In this document: one piece after another, positions 9,917 to 18,540 of the stretch
Position numbering within the stretch: position 1 is the stretch's first letter
Layout: the number at the start of each line of letters is the position of its first letter
NCBI GenBank assembly: GCA_947503785.1
Contig: CANNFB010000012.1
Coordinates: forward strand, 26,128 to 90,127
Source of the DNA: an uncultured Campylobacterales bacterium
GTDB lineage: Bacteria > Campylobacterota > Campylobacteria > Campylobacterales > Arcobacteraceae
Direction of reading: 5' to 3'
Length of the DNA: 64,000 bases
Notes under the pieces: model-generated
Told to the model about the DNA's origin: nothing
The model's database searches: none
The model's input: the letters and a program-made list of their open reading frames with translations, nothing else
Made by a program: the position numbers and the translations under genes

Positions 9917-11050
9917 TTATTTTGTAAGCTCTCCAGAAAAAGCTTTTTGAAGAAGTGATTTTTTTAGTTCTTCTAGGTTATCTAGTTTTTGTTGGTATTT
10001 TTTTTCTAGTTGTTTTGTTTTGCTTTCAAAGTTATTTATTTTTTCAACAATTTCATTTTGAGCATTAAAATCTGGAATATAAATTTCTATATCTTTTATT
10101 TTTGATAAACTTAAATTTTTCTGCCTAACTCCACGTCGTTGATTTAATAATTCTTGTTTCTTAAAATTAATATAATGTAATATATATTCTAGGTTTAAAT
10201 TCTTTCTTGGTGCTAATCCAGCAATTGCTTGATTAAATGTTGCATTTTGATGTAATATTGACATTTTTAATGCAGCAGTATCATACATTCCAATTAACAA
10301 AGAACCTTCTTCAAATAGTTTAGCATTAGAATTATCTAAACCAACATTTGTAATATAATTTTTTGATTCAATTGTTAATAAATTATTTAACTCTCCAGAT
10401 GAGTACCAAGGGATTATTCCATTATCCCAATACTCTTTTTTATGCTTTAGAGGTGTACCTCCACTTTTAATATAAGTTAAATCTTCTAATTTTTTTTCTT
10501 CCCAACCTTCGCCTTTTTGAGAAAATATTTCATTTAATTTACTAGCAAATAGTTCTTTTGTATTTTTAAGATTTTTTTCAAGATTTGTTTTTACTTTTTC
10601 AAGAGCTTCAAAAGCTGTATCTAAAATCTCTACAATTTGCTTTTGTTCTTTTAAAGTATTAGGATAAGAAAAATCTAAATTTTTGAAGGCTTCTGAATTT
10701 AAATTTCTTTGTGCAGTACCCCTACCAATAGAATAAATCTTTTCATTTAAAGATAATATCTTATAATTTAAGAATCTTATATCAATTTCTTTTTTATCTT
10801 TCTGAGAAATAGTTAATCCACTATCATTTAAAAAAAACTTCCCTTTTATGAATCTTGTACATTTCTTTGACATTGCAAATCTTGCAATTACCATTCTATC
10901 TTCACGATTATAAGTATCCATTTTAAAGGTGGCTCCACCACCACCATATACAGAATAAATATCACCGGCATCTCTTTTTCGCACAACTCTTGTCCCATAC
11001 TCAATATTGCAAGAATTTTCAATCGTTGAATTTATCCAATTTTTACTCAT
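9917..11050 (-). CDS. hsdS: Type I restriction-modification specificity subunit S
   Basis: A 377-residue specificity subunit that sets the DNA sequence recognised by the HsdM2S methylase and the full HsdR complex. It has the usual two-fold plan: target recognition domain 1 (about 1-140), a conserved helical spacer (LKEQKQIVEILDTAFEALEKVKTNL, about 135-160), domain 2 (WEEKKLEDLTYIKSGGTPLK onward, about 180-325) and a second helical spacer ending KKSLLQKAFSGELTK, the classic HsdS C-terminus. Both domains look complete, so it should recognise a two-part site, which cannot be read from sequence. Its start overlaps the hsdM stop by 4 bases (ATGA). Confidence 0.95.
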   Translation of the reverse strand: MSKNWINSTIENSCNIEYGTRVVRKRDAGDIYSVYGGGGATFKMDTYNREDRMVIARFAMSKKCTRFIKGKFFLNDSGLTISQKDKKEIDIRFLNYKILSLNEKIYSIGRGTAQRNLNSEAFKNLDFSYPNTLKEQKQIVEILDTAFEALEKVKTNLEKNLKNTKELFASKLNEIFSQKGEGWEEKKLEDLTYIKSGGTPLKHKKEYWDNGIIPWYSSGELNNLLTIESKNYITNVGLDNSNAKLFEEGSLLIGMYDTAALKMSILHQNATFNQAIAGLAPRKNLNLEYILHYINFKKQELLNQRRGVRQKNLSLSKIKDIEIYIPDFNAQNEIVEKINNFESKTKQLEKKYQQKLDNLEELKKSLLQKAFSGELTK

Positions 11051-12501
11051 ACAAGCTCACTAATAGAATCTAAAATATCACTAGTCTCATCATCTAATCT
11101 TTTCATATCTTCTAAAATAATAGCAGGAGTTCTAAGAGCTGCTTCTTCTTTAGTAAATGGATTTTTAACAGATAAATCATAAGTATTTTCATCCAAATCA
11201 TTAATATTTACAGTCCAAGAGTTATCACTATCTTTTTTAGTTTTTTCTAAAGCTATAAAGTCTTTCATATCTTTATCATTTAAAGGATTTGTTTTCCCCA
11301 TATTTCGCCCAGCGTTTAAAGAGTAAAACCAAGTCTTTTTTGTAGCTTCACCTTTAGTAAAAAATAGAACTACAGTTTTTACACCTGCTCCTGTAAAAGT
11401 ACCTGCTGGCATGTCTAAAACTGTATGAAGGTTACAAGATTCTAGTAAGTATTTTCGTAAAGCTACAGAAGCATTATCAGTATTTGATAAAACTGTATTC
11501 TTTATTACAACTGCTGCTCGTCCACCAGCTTTTAGTGATTTGATAAAGTGTTGCATAAATAAAAATGCAGTTTCACCCGTCTTAATATTAAAGTTTTGTT
11601 GTACTTCTTTTCGCTCTTTTCCACCAAAAGGAGGATTAGCTAGGATGATGTTATATCTGTCTTTTTCTTGAATCTCTGATAAAGGTTCACCTAGAGTATT
11701 TGTATGCAAAATATTTGGAGCTTCGATACCATGTAAAATCATATTCATAATACCGATTACATAAGCTAGATTCTTTTTCTCTTTTCCATAAAAAGTGTTT
11801 TTTTGTAGCGTTTGAAGATTGTCTACATTCTTTTCCATATTTGCTTTTATATAATCATAAGACTCACATAAAAACCCTGCACTTCCTACTGCTCCATCAT
11901 AAACTGTTTCACCAATTTGTGGATTGATTACGTTTATCATTGCACGGATTAGTGGTCTTGGAGTATAGTATTGACCTCCATTTCTTCCTGCATTTCCCAT
12001 ATTTTTGATTTTTGTTTCGTAAAGATGGCTTAGTTCATGTTTGTCATTACTTGACCTAAAAGGTAGAGAGTCTGCAAGCTCTAAGATTTCTCTTAAACCA
12101 TATCCGCTTTGGATTTTATTTTTAAGTTCTGAAAATATTTCACCAATTTTATATTCAATAGTATCAGCAGATATTGCTTTTTGTTTAAAAGAAGCCAGAT
12201 AAGGGAAAAGCTTACCATCTACAAACTGTACTAAATCAACACCCGTCAAAGAAGCATTGTGATCAAACTTTCCATCTGTTGTTTTTGGACATGCCCAAAT
12301 ATTCCATCTATATTGCTCATCTAAAATAAATGAATACTCTTCACCCTCAAGCTCTGCAATTTCAGCTTTTTCATTTTCAAGTTCATCTAAGTATCGTAAA
12401 AACATTACCCAAGAAGTTTGACCTATGTAGTCAAGCTCACTATCAGCACCAGAGTCTTTGAAAAGAATATCATCTATATTTTTAAAAGTTTGTTCAAACA
12501 T
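11047..12501 (-). CDS. hsdM: Type I restriction-modification methylase subunit M
   Basis: A 484-residue N6-adenine methyltransferase subunit. The N-terminal helical domain (about 1-150) contacts HsdS. The S-adenosylmethionine motif is TVYDGAVGSAGFLCESY near residue 200, where most relatives read DPxxGTGGFL. The catalytic motif IV is ILANPPFGGKERK near 285. The motif I variant (DGAVGSAGFL) is a mild departure but is compatible with function. It is the first gene of the hsdM-hsdS-rhuM-hsdR operon. A separate palindromic AT-rich region lies upstream, and radC precedes it by about 100 bases on the same strand. Confidence 0.95.
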   Translation of the reverse strand: MFEQTFKNIDDILFKDSGADSELDYIGQTSWVMFLRYLDELENEKAEIAELEGEEYSFILDEQYRWNIWACPKTTDGKFDHNASLTGVDLVQFVDGKLFPYLASFKQKAISADTIEYKIGEIFSELKNKIQSGYGLREILELADSLPFRSSNDKHELSHLYETKIKNMGNAGRNGGQYYTPRPLIRAMINVINPQIGETVYDGAVGSAGFLCESYDYIKANMEKNVDNLQTLQKNTFYGKEKKNLAYVIGIMNMILHGIEAPNILHTNTLGEPLSEIQEKDRYNIILANPPFGGKERKEVQQNFNIKTGETAFLFMQHFIKSLKAGGRAAVVIKNTVLSNTDNASVALRKYLLESCNLHTVLDMPAGTFTGAGVKTVVLFFTKGEATKKTWFYSLNAGRNMGKTNPLNDKDMKDFIALEKTKKDSDNSWTVNINDLDENTYDLSVKNPFTKEEAALRTPAIILEDMKRLDDETSDILDSISELV

Positions 12502-12515
12502 TAATTTCCATTATA

Positions 12516-12533
12516 ATTATAAAATTTTATAAT
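12516..12533. promoter_or_regulatory. 18-base palindrome upstream of hsdM
   Basis: ATTATAAAATTTTATAAT is its own reverse complement and lies 15-32 bases before the hsdM start. It overlaps TATAAT-like boxes, so it could be an operator or simply AT-rich promoter DNA. In DNA this AT-rich, chance palindromes of this size are possible. Confidence 0.3.
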
Positions 12534-12604
12534 ATTTTACTAAAAGTTTATAAACAGCTTGCTTTAAAAAATAATAATTTTTCTTTTTCTTTTTCTTCTC
12601 TAAC

Positions 12605-13267
12605 TTACAAAATCCCCTCTTCTTTAAAAGAGTAAAAACCATCTTTTGTAAATATCACATGATCAAGTATATCAATACCCAAAATCTTTGCAGATTCTTG
12701 TAGTCTTTTTGTTATATTTATATCTGATAAACTGGCACTTAAAACTCCACTTGGGTGGTTATGAGCTAGGATAAGACTTGCACACCTTTTTTCAATCGCA
12801 TAAGAAAAAACTTCTCTTGGATGAACTAAGGTTTGGTTCAAAGTGCCTATACTTATGACTTCTGTCTTTACTAAGTGGTTTGCTCCATCTAGGTATATAC
12901 ACAAAAAATATTCTTGTTGTTTATCTTTATAGGGGATTAACTCTTCGTATACATCACGAGAGCTTGATATTCTTATTTTTTGTTTATCACTTAAGTATCT
13001 TTTTGATAATTCTATGCTTGATAATATTTGTGCGGCTTTAGCTTTTCCCAATCCATGTATACTTGTAAGCATTTCCAAAGTGATTGAAGTGAAGTCTTTT
13101 TCTAGAAGTTTTATTATCTCTTTGGATAAAGAAATAACATCTTTACCTTTTACACCTGAACCTAAAAGTACACTCAAAAGTTCATAATCTTTAAGTGATT
13201 GTGCCCCTCTTTTGTATAGCTTTTCTCTTGGTTTGTTTATATCTTCTAAATCTTGAATCGTTTTCAT
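12605..13267 (-). CDS. radC: RadC/JAB-domain DNA repair-associated protein
   Basis: A 220-residue RadC-family protein. The N-terminal helix-hairpin-helix region includes LTSIHGLGKAKAAQILSSIE at about 66-85. The C-terminal JAMM/MPN metalloprotease-like domain has the metal motif HNHPSGVLSASLSDINIT near 168-185, matching HxH, S and D ligands. RadC has long been linked to DNA repair but its biochemical role is unproven. RadC genes are frequent passengers near restriction systems and mobile islands, as here next to hsdM. The predicted metal site is intact. Confidence 0.93.
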   Translation of the reverse strand: MKTIQDLEDINKPREKLYKRGAQSLKDYELLSVLLGSGVKGKDVISLSKEIIKLLEKDFTSITLEMLTSIHGLGKAKAAQILSSIELSKRYLSDKQKIRISSSRDVYEELIPYKDKQQEYFLCIYLDGANHLVKTEVISIGTLNQTLVHPREVFSYAIEKRCASLILAHNHPSGVLSASLSDINITKRLQESAKILGIDILDHVIFTKDGFYSFKEEGIL

Positions 13268-13315
13268 TTTAAATCCTTAACTTCTCAATATATGAAAAGT
13301 TTATCGGATTTTTTG

Positions 13316-13340
13316 TTTTGTTATAAAAAATATAACAAAA
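13316..13340 (-). terminator. Hairpin downstream of xseB
   Basis: A perfect 10-bp stem (TTTTGTTATA / TATAACAAAA) around an AAAAA loop, 16-40 bases past the xseB stop. It probably ends the metX-xseB transcript, although the U-tract is weak. It also lies upstream of radC. Confidence 0.5.
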
Positions 13341-13355
13341 TGTAAGGTTTTGTTA

Positions 13356-13550
13356 TTATTTTTCTTGTGTAGTAAAAATAAGCTTTGCTTCATCTAAAAG
13401 TTTTTGTGCATCTTCTAGTTGTTTTATACCTGATTTATATACTTCAATTGAGTCACTTAATGTGATTTGTGGGTTTGATAACTTTTCTAAAAGTTGTTTT
13501 GCTTCTACTATTTTATCTTCAAAAACTAATTTTTCTGTTTCTTTACTCAT
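13356..13550 (-). CDS. xseB: Exodeoxyribonuclease VII small subunit
   Basis: A 64-residue helical protein with the XseB hallmarks AKQLLEKLSNPQITLSDSIE and YKSGIKQLEDAQKLLDEAK (L.DSI..Y..G..L...C/A...L..A). It joins XseA to form the nuclease that degrades single-stranded DNA in both directions. The start overlaps the metX stop by one base, so the two are translationally linked, a common Campylobacterota arrangement. xseA is not in the window. Confidence 0.85.
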   Translation of the reverse strand: MSKETEKLVFEDKIVEAKQLLEKLSNPQITLSDSIEVYKSGIKQLEDAQKLLDEAKLIFTTQEK

Positions 13551-14656
13551 TATTTACCTTCTAATATATTTCTTGTGTATTCTTCAAACTTATCAACTTC
13601 AACTAAAAAAGAATCATGTCCTGATTTACTATTTATAAGTTTGTATGTTACTTGGTCTTCTTTGCCTAGTTTTATCATAATATCTCTTATTTCTTCCATT
13701 TCTTCAGGAAAAAATAGCATATCATCTTCAAAAGCTATTAAGTGTAAATTACACTTTAATTTAGCAAATGAATCTTCTAATTTATCTTTATTTCTTCCTG
13801 CATCGAAAATATTCATCGTTTTACAAATATACAGATATGATAAAGGATCAAATACTTTGGGAAAACTATATGCGTTGTATTCTAAGTATCTTTCAACTTC
13901 AAATCTTCCAAATAGTTCGTATAAACCGTCTTTACTTGAGTACTCTCTTCCAAACTTAGCATTAAATAAAGTTGGGCTTAAATATGCAATTAATCCAGCC
14001 ATTCGCCCAATTGCAAGACCTGGTAAACCACTAGCTTCTAAGTCTTCTTTTTTATAAAGTCCATTTTTAAAAACTGGGTCATGTCTTATAGCTTCAATTG
14101 CAATTTTATTGATTGCAATTGCCCATGGTCTTGTATATGCTGTTGTTGCCATTGCAATTATAGTGTCTGTAAACTCTGGATATTCAATAGAGTAACAAAG
14201 GGCTTGCATTCCACCCATTGAACCACCAATTACAGCTACGGCTTTCTCAATACCTAATTTTTTATATAAGGCCATTTGAGCTTTTACAATATCTGAGATT
14301 GTTAAAATAGGAAACTTAAGTCTATATTCTTGCTTTGTTGAAGGGTCAATACTAAGTGCATTTGTAGAACCAAAAGTACTTCCTAAGTTATTTGAACATA
14401 TTACAAAATATTTTGATGTGTCTACTACCTTTCCATCTCCAATAAACTTATCCCACCAACCAGGCTTTGCTTCAGAACCATAACGTCCAGCAGCATGATG
14501 GGAACCTGCAAGTGCATGACATATAACTATTACATTTGATTTATCTTCATTTAATTCGCCGTACGTTTCGTATACTAGTTCGTAAGATTCTAGTATCCTT
14601 CCACTTTCTAAGTGTAAACGTTCATCAAATTTCTGGGTTTTAGTTTCTATTTTCAA
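13550..14656 (-). CDS. metX: Homoserine O-acetyltransferase
   Basis: A 368-residue alpha/beta hydrolase that acetylates homoserine with acetyl-CoA for methionine synthesis in the cytoplasm. It shows CHALAGSHHAAG near residue 48, the nucleophile elbow IGGSMGGMQAL near 143-152, GLPGLAIGRMAGLIAYLSP near 215, and the catalytic aspartate and histidine in LIAFEDDMLFFP and SKSGHDSFLVE near the C-terminus. All fit MetX of normal length. The xseB gene follows with a 1-base overlap. No methionine riboswitch is evident in the 84-base gap upstream. Confidence 0.95.
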   Translation of the reverse strand: MKIETKTQKFDERLHLESGRILESYELVYETYGELNEDKSNVIVICHALAGSHHAAGRYGSEAKPGWWDKFIGDGKVVDTSKYFVICSNNLGSTFGSTNALSIDPSTKQEYRLKFPILTISDIVKAQMALYKKLGIEKAVAVIGGSMGGMQALCYSIEYPEFTDTIIAMATTAYTRPWAIAINKIAIEAIRHDPVFKNGLYKKEDLEASGLPGLAIGRMAGLIAYLSPTLFNAKFGREYSSKDGLYELFGRFEVERYLEYNAYSFPKVFDPLSYLYICKTMNIFDAGRNKDKLEDSFAKLKCNLHLIAFEDDMLFFPEEMEEIRDIMIKLGKEDQVTYKLINSKSGHDSFLVEVDKFEEYTRNILEGK

Positions 14657-14740
14657 ATTTTTTCCATTATTATTTTATAAGTTTATATTATCAAAAGTTA
14701 AGATAAGACTTGCTTTTACTAATAAATTACATCTGATATA

Positions 14741-15190
14741 TTAAGCTTTTTTAATTTCCTCTAAATCTATTTTCATAATTTCTTGCCATTTAGTATCAGG
14801 AGACCACTGCTCAAACATTGAAATATCGATTTCATCAAAAGGTGTATTTAATATATATTTATGATAAACATACATAAACGCAGTAACTCTATAATTTAAA
14901 GCACAATGAACCCATACTTTATTTGATCCTAAGGCTTGTAGTGTATTTAAAAAAAGTTTTATATCAGAAGCTTTTGGGTTTTCAAAATCTACAGGGATAT
15001 GAAAATATGCCATTTTTAAGTCTGTTACTATTTTGTCTTCGTTTTCTATTGCATTTGAAGCATTGTGTAAAGCTAAGTTTATTACAACTTCAAAGTCATG
15101 TTCTGCAATAGTTTTAAATTGCTCAGGACTTGGCTGTCCTGATGTTGATATTAGTTCATTTATTTTTATATAGTTTAATATTTCTTCCAT
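14741..15190 (-). CDS. Protein-tyrosine-phosphatase-like protein with a CX4R loop
   Basis: A 149-residue single-domain protein resembling the dual-specificity phosphatase-like family annotated beside beta-lactamase-like hydrolases. It begins with ELISTSGQPSPEQF, typical of that family, followed by VVINLALHN. The phosphate loop is WVHCALNYRVTAFMY near residue 100. Here cysteine and arginine are separated by four residues, not the five of classical CX5R phosphatases. As I recall, this shorter loop recurs in relatives. Substrate and activity are unknown. It lies 14 bases after the deaminase gene on the same strand, so the two are probably co-transcribed. Confidence 0.65.
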   Translation of the reverse strand: MEEILNYIKINELISTSGQPSPEQFKTIAEHDFEVVINLALHNASNAIENEDKIVTDLKMAYFHIPVDFENPKASDIKLFLNTLQALGSNKVWVHCALNYRVTAFMYVYHKYILNTPFDEIDISMFEQWSPDTKWQEIMKIDLEEIKKA

Positions 15191-15203
15191 TTATTCCCTT
15201 TAA

Positions 15204-16199
15204 TTAAATTGCTTTTTCTACTTTTAATATATACTCTTTTTTTAGCTCATCATTTATAAAACTTGAATTGAAAGAGTTTTTCACTAATGTAATTATATCT
15301 TCTTTTGTAAGTGGTAAATTCTCACATAAATTTATAAAATTTTGATTTATATATCCCTTGAAATACGCAGGGTCATCTGAATTTACACTTACATTTAAAC
15401 CATAATCTAAAAGTTCTTTTATATTATGTTCTTTGTAGTTTTCAAATACTTTTAATTCTATGTTTGAGTTTGGGCAAACGGTAAGAGGTATTTGTTCTTG
15501 CTTTAATCTTTGCATTAATTTAGCACTTTTAATCGACTGAACACCATGGTCAATTCGTTGTATTTCTAATAAATCTAAAGCTTCATAAATATATGAAACA
15601 TCAGCTTCTTCTCCTGCGTGAGCTACGAGTTTAAAGCCCTGCTCTTTTGCCTTTTTAAATACCTCTATAAACTTCGAAGGAGGATTTCCTAACTCTGAGG
15701 AATCTAAACCAACTCCTAGAATATCACTTTTAAAAGCTTTTGCTTGATTTAAAGTTTCAAGTGCATCTTCTTGTGATAAGTGTCTTAAAAAACACATAAT
15801 AATACAAGATGTGATTCCATACTTTTCTTTTGCATCAGCTAAGGCTTCTTTGATTCCTGTGATTACAGTTTCAAAGGAAATTCCTCTTGAAGTATGTGAT
15901 TGTGGGTCAAAAAATATTTCTGTATGAATTACATTGTCTTCTACACATTTTAAAATATATTCATGAGTTAAATCATAAAAATCTTGTTTTGTAATAAGTA
16001 CATTTGCTCCTGCATAGTAAATATCTAAAAAGCTTTGTAAATTTGTGAAGTTATAAGCAGCTTTTACATCATCAATAGTTTTATAAGGTATTTGTATATT
16101 GTTTCTCTTTGCAAGAGTAAACATAAGTTCAGGTTCTAATGAACCTTCAATATGCAAATGAAGTTCAGCTTTTGGTAATCTTTTTATTAAATCTATCAT
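15204..16199 (-). CDS. add: Adenosine/adenine deaminase
   Basis: A 331-residue zinc amidohydrolase. The metal ligands are in KAELHLHIEGSLEPELM (near residue 10), LVAHAGEE (near 196) and SVNSDDPAYF (near 275), with the HGVQS motif at about 220. It hydrolyses adenosine or adenine to inosine or hypoxanthine for purine salvage. The HIEGSLEPELMF.LA.RN start is typical of the subgroup that includes bacterial and fungal adenine deaminases, so adenine may be the true substrate. The gene is divergent from hemF across 74 bases. Confidence 0.85.
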   Translation of the reverse strand: MIDLIKRLPKAELHLHIEGSLEPELMFTLAKRNNIQIPYKTIDDVKAAYNFTNLQSFLDIYYAGANVLITKQDFYDLTHEYILKCVEDNVIHTEIFFDPQSHTSRGISFETVITGIKEALADAKEKYGITSCIIMCFLRHLSQEDALETLNQAKAFKSDILGVGLDSSELGNPPSKFIEVFKKAKEQGFKLVAHAGEEADVSYIYEALDLLEIQRIDHGVQSIKSAKLMQRLKQEQIPLTVCPNSNIELKVFENYKEHNIKELLDYGLNVSVNSDDPAYFKGYINQNFINLCENLPLTKEDIITLVKNSFNSSFINDELKKEYILKVEKAI

Positions 16200-16273
16200 T
16201 TATATCCATCGTTTCTTATTTATTTTTCTGATTATACTATGATACAATAAGAAAAAATTTAAGGTATATATTT

Positions 16274-17308
16274 ATGACTATGATTATGGCAAAATCAACT
16301 GAAGCTGTTGATGCTTATAAACTTGTAAGAGCTTTACAAAAAAGATTTGTAGAAAAACTAAATCATTTAAGCCAAACAATTGGTGAAAATAAAAACTTTG
16401 AAGAAGTTACATGGCTAAGAGATGAAGGAATTCATGGTGGTGGTTCTAGATTTGAAGCTAGAGATAATATTCTTTTTAATACTGCAAGTGTAAATGTATC
16501 TCAAGTTCATTATGATGAAGATGAAACAAAAAAGCTTCAAAGTGCAAGTGCAATATCTACAATAATTCATCCAAAAAATCCTAATGTTCCATCTATTCAT
16601 ATTCATATTTCTTTAACACAAATTAAAGGAAGTTCATCTTATTGGCGTGTTATGGCGGATTTAAATCCAAGTATTGAAAACAATGAAGATAAAGAAGTAT
16701 TTAAGAAGGCTCTTAAAACTCTTTCAAAAGATACTTATGAAGAAGGAATAAAACAAGGTGATAAATACTTTAATATTCCTGATTTAAATAGACATAGAGG
16801 TATTTCTCACTTTTATTTAGAAAACTACAAAACATCAAATACAAAAGAAGATTATGACTTTGCAAATAGTTTTGGAGAGGGAATAATTGATACTTATATT
16901 GATATTATTTCAAATGCCTTTAATACTAGAAAAACCATTTTAGAAGAAGATAAAAAGAAGCAACTTGACTATCATACTTTATATTTATTTCAAGTTTTAA
17001 CACTTGATAGAGGTACAACTTCTGGTCTTTTAATTCATAATCAAAATGATGTTGGAATTATGGGTTCATTACCTACTTTTATAAATAAATCCTTATTAAA
17101 ATCATGGCAAGAAAAAGCTACAAAACCACAAGATGAATTGGTTTCAAATTTAGTAGAAGCTATCAAAGATGAAGGAATTGTTGATAAAGCTACAAAAGAA
17201 AAACTAGCACAGGTTGTACGAGAGCATTATAAAAAATATCCGCAAGCTTTAAGTATGCAAGCTAGTGGAAATACAGTTCCATCAACAGTATCAAATCATA
17301 AAGGTTAA
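16274..17308 (+). CDS. hemF: Oxygen-dependent coproporphyrinogen III oxidase
   Basis: A 344-residue HemF, which uses O2 to decarboxylate two propionates of coproporphyrinogen III to make protoporphyrinogen IX for haem. Family segments include GGGSRFEARDNILFNTASVN (near residue 55), STIIHPKNPNVPSIHIH (near 95), NRHRGISHFYLE (near 177) and LDRGTTSGLL with VGIMGSLP (near 240-265). It is longer than the usual 300 residues because of a C-terminal tail. AAGG lies about 9 bases before the ATG. The presence of HemF fits an aerobic or microaerobic host. The YhcH-like gene begins 2 bases after the stop. Confidence 0.92.
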   Translation: MTMIMAKSTEAVDAYKLVRALQKRFVEKLNHLSQTIGENKNFEEVTWLRDEGIHGGGSRFEARDNILFNTASVNVSQVHYDEDETKKLQSASAISTIIHPKNPNVPSIHIHISLTQIKGSSSYWRVMADLNPSIENNEDKEVFKKALKTLSKDTYEEGIKQGDKYFNIPDLNRHRGISHFYLENYKTSNTKEDYDFANSFGEGIIDTYIDIISNAFNTRKTILEEDKKKQLDYHTLYLFQVLTLDRGTTSGLLIHNQNDVGIMGSLPTFINKSLLKSWQEKATKPQDELVSNLVEAIKDEGIVDKATKEKLAQVVREHYKKYPQALSMQASGNTVPSTVSNHKG

Positions 17309-17310
17309 TC

Positions 17311-17790
17311 ATGGCAATTTTTGGAAATTTAGAAGATGTAAAAAAACAAGTTTCAAAAGAAGCTTTTAAAATAGCTTTTGAGTATTTAGAAAATATTACA
17401 AGTGATTTTTTAAATATTAAAGATGGTGAGTGTATAAAAGAGATGATAACTGATAATATCTTTGTTTTAAAACAAGCTTACTATACAAAAAATAGAAAAG
17501 ATTGTTTTTTTGAAGCACATAAAAAATATATTGATATTCAGTTTATGGTTAAAGGTGAAGAGTATATGGATGTTTGTGATTTAAACTCTTTAGAAATTAT
17601 AAATGAATATATCGAGAAAACAGATTTTGCACATTATAAGGGAAAAGAAGATGGTATATCAAAACTTCTTATTCGTGAAAATTGCTTAGCAATTTTTTAT
17701 CCAAGTGATGCACATCAACCATGTGTAAAAGTAGAAAATGAAGAATTGATTTATAAAGCAGTGATTAAAATACCTGTAAATTTAGTATAG
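17311..17790 (+). CDS. YhcH/YjgK/YiaL-family cupin-like protein
   Basis: A 159-residue protein of the DUF386 family, a beta-sandwich related to cupins. Signature segments are FEAHKKYIDIQFMVKGEEYMDV (about 69-90) and LAIFYPSDAHQPCV (about 130-143), which hold conserved histidine and acidic residues thought to bind metal. Relatives in E. coli sit in sugar catabolic operons (YhcH with sialic acid genes), but no such genes are here. It follows hemF with a 2-base gap and is clearly co-transcribed. The role is unknown. Confidence 0.85.
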   Translation: MAIFGNLEDVKKQVSKEAFKIAFEYLENITSDFLNIKDGECIKEMITDNIFVLKQAYYTKNRKDCFFEAHKKYIDIQFMVKGEEYMDVCDLNSLEIINEYIEKTDFAHYKGKEDGISKLLIRENCLAIFYPSDAHQPCVKVENEELIYKAVIKIPVNLV

Positions 17791-17818
17791 TTTCAAATCG
17801 TTAAAACGCTTTGATGCT

Positions 17819-18433
17819 CTAAATTTTCCAGTGATTTATTTTCTCTTTGTTTAAATCTTTTTTAGTATGGTCACATAACTGCGGGAAAAAATCAAGAAAA
17901 TCTTTTTCAAGTTCATCTATGTTTATTTGAACATCATAAAAGTACTCTGAAGCAGTTTCTCTTTTTCGCAATCTTTCAGATAATCGTAAATCCATTCTTT
18001 TAAAGGAAGTGTTTAAATCTTCTAAAGTATGGTATTTATTTAACAAGTCTTTATTTATTAAGTTTGTAACTATATATGAAGCTTTTTGGGGTAAATAGTC
18101 TAAACTAATATTTGCTTTTGTATAAAATTTTTGAGTAAATTCATCAAGTGAAATAGTAGAAAACAAATCCCAATTTTTAGTAAGAAAATAGTCATAAGTC
18201 AAATCAATAATCACAGGTTTTAATAAACCTTTTTCTCTCAGTCTTTTTTTACTTAATCTTACAATATCATGAGAATCAGTGTATCTATCAATTCGTACAT
18301 GTGTTTGCATTCCATTTTGTATATGAATACTAGCATCATTCCAACTTTTAGCTTTCAAAGGATCAGCTAAAATATTTCCAATTTGAAAATCAATATGATC
18401 TTCTGATAAAAAAGCATGTGCTAACCAATTCAT
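17819..18433 (-). CDS. acpH: Acyl carrier protein phosphodiesterase family protein
   Basis: A 204-residue AcpH-type protein (DUF479). E. coli AcpH removes the phosphopantetheine arm from acyl carrier protein. Family features are the N-terminus MNWLAHAFLSEDHIDFQIGN, then MQTHVRIDRYTDSHDIV (HxxID.(F/Y)TD, near residue 45-60), and YDYFLTKNW near 80, which carry the metal-binding histidines and aspartates seen in HD-like enzymes. The length matches the family. It is convergent with the hemF operon. Confidence 0.82.
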   Translation of the reverse strand: MNWLAHAFLSEDHIDFQIGNILADPLKAKSWNDASIHIQNGMQTHVRIDRYTDSHDIVRLSKKRLREKGLLKPVIIDLTYDYFLTKNWDLFSTISLDEFTQKFYTKANISLDYLPQKASYIVTNLINKDLLNKYHTLEDLNTSFKRMDLRLSERLRKRETASEYFYDVQINIDELEKDFLDFFPQLCDHTKKDLNKEKINHWKI

Positions 18434-18540
18434 TAAATTCCTTTTAAAAACTTACTTTATATTAATAAACTTAAATGCCAATAAAACAAATATTTATACT
18501 TTATGTTATATACTTCGCTTACTAATTTAAAGGAATTTAT

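Noticed and set aside
13575..14057. Plus-strand frame of 160 residues opposite metX
   Set aside because: Antisense to conserved metX motifs with low-complexity serine-rich content and no ribosome-binding site.
14657..14740. A possible S-adenosylmethionine riboswitch upstream of metX
   Set aside because: Only 84 AT-rich bases are available, with no paired core of a known SAM riboswitch class.
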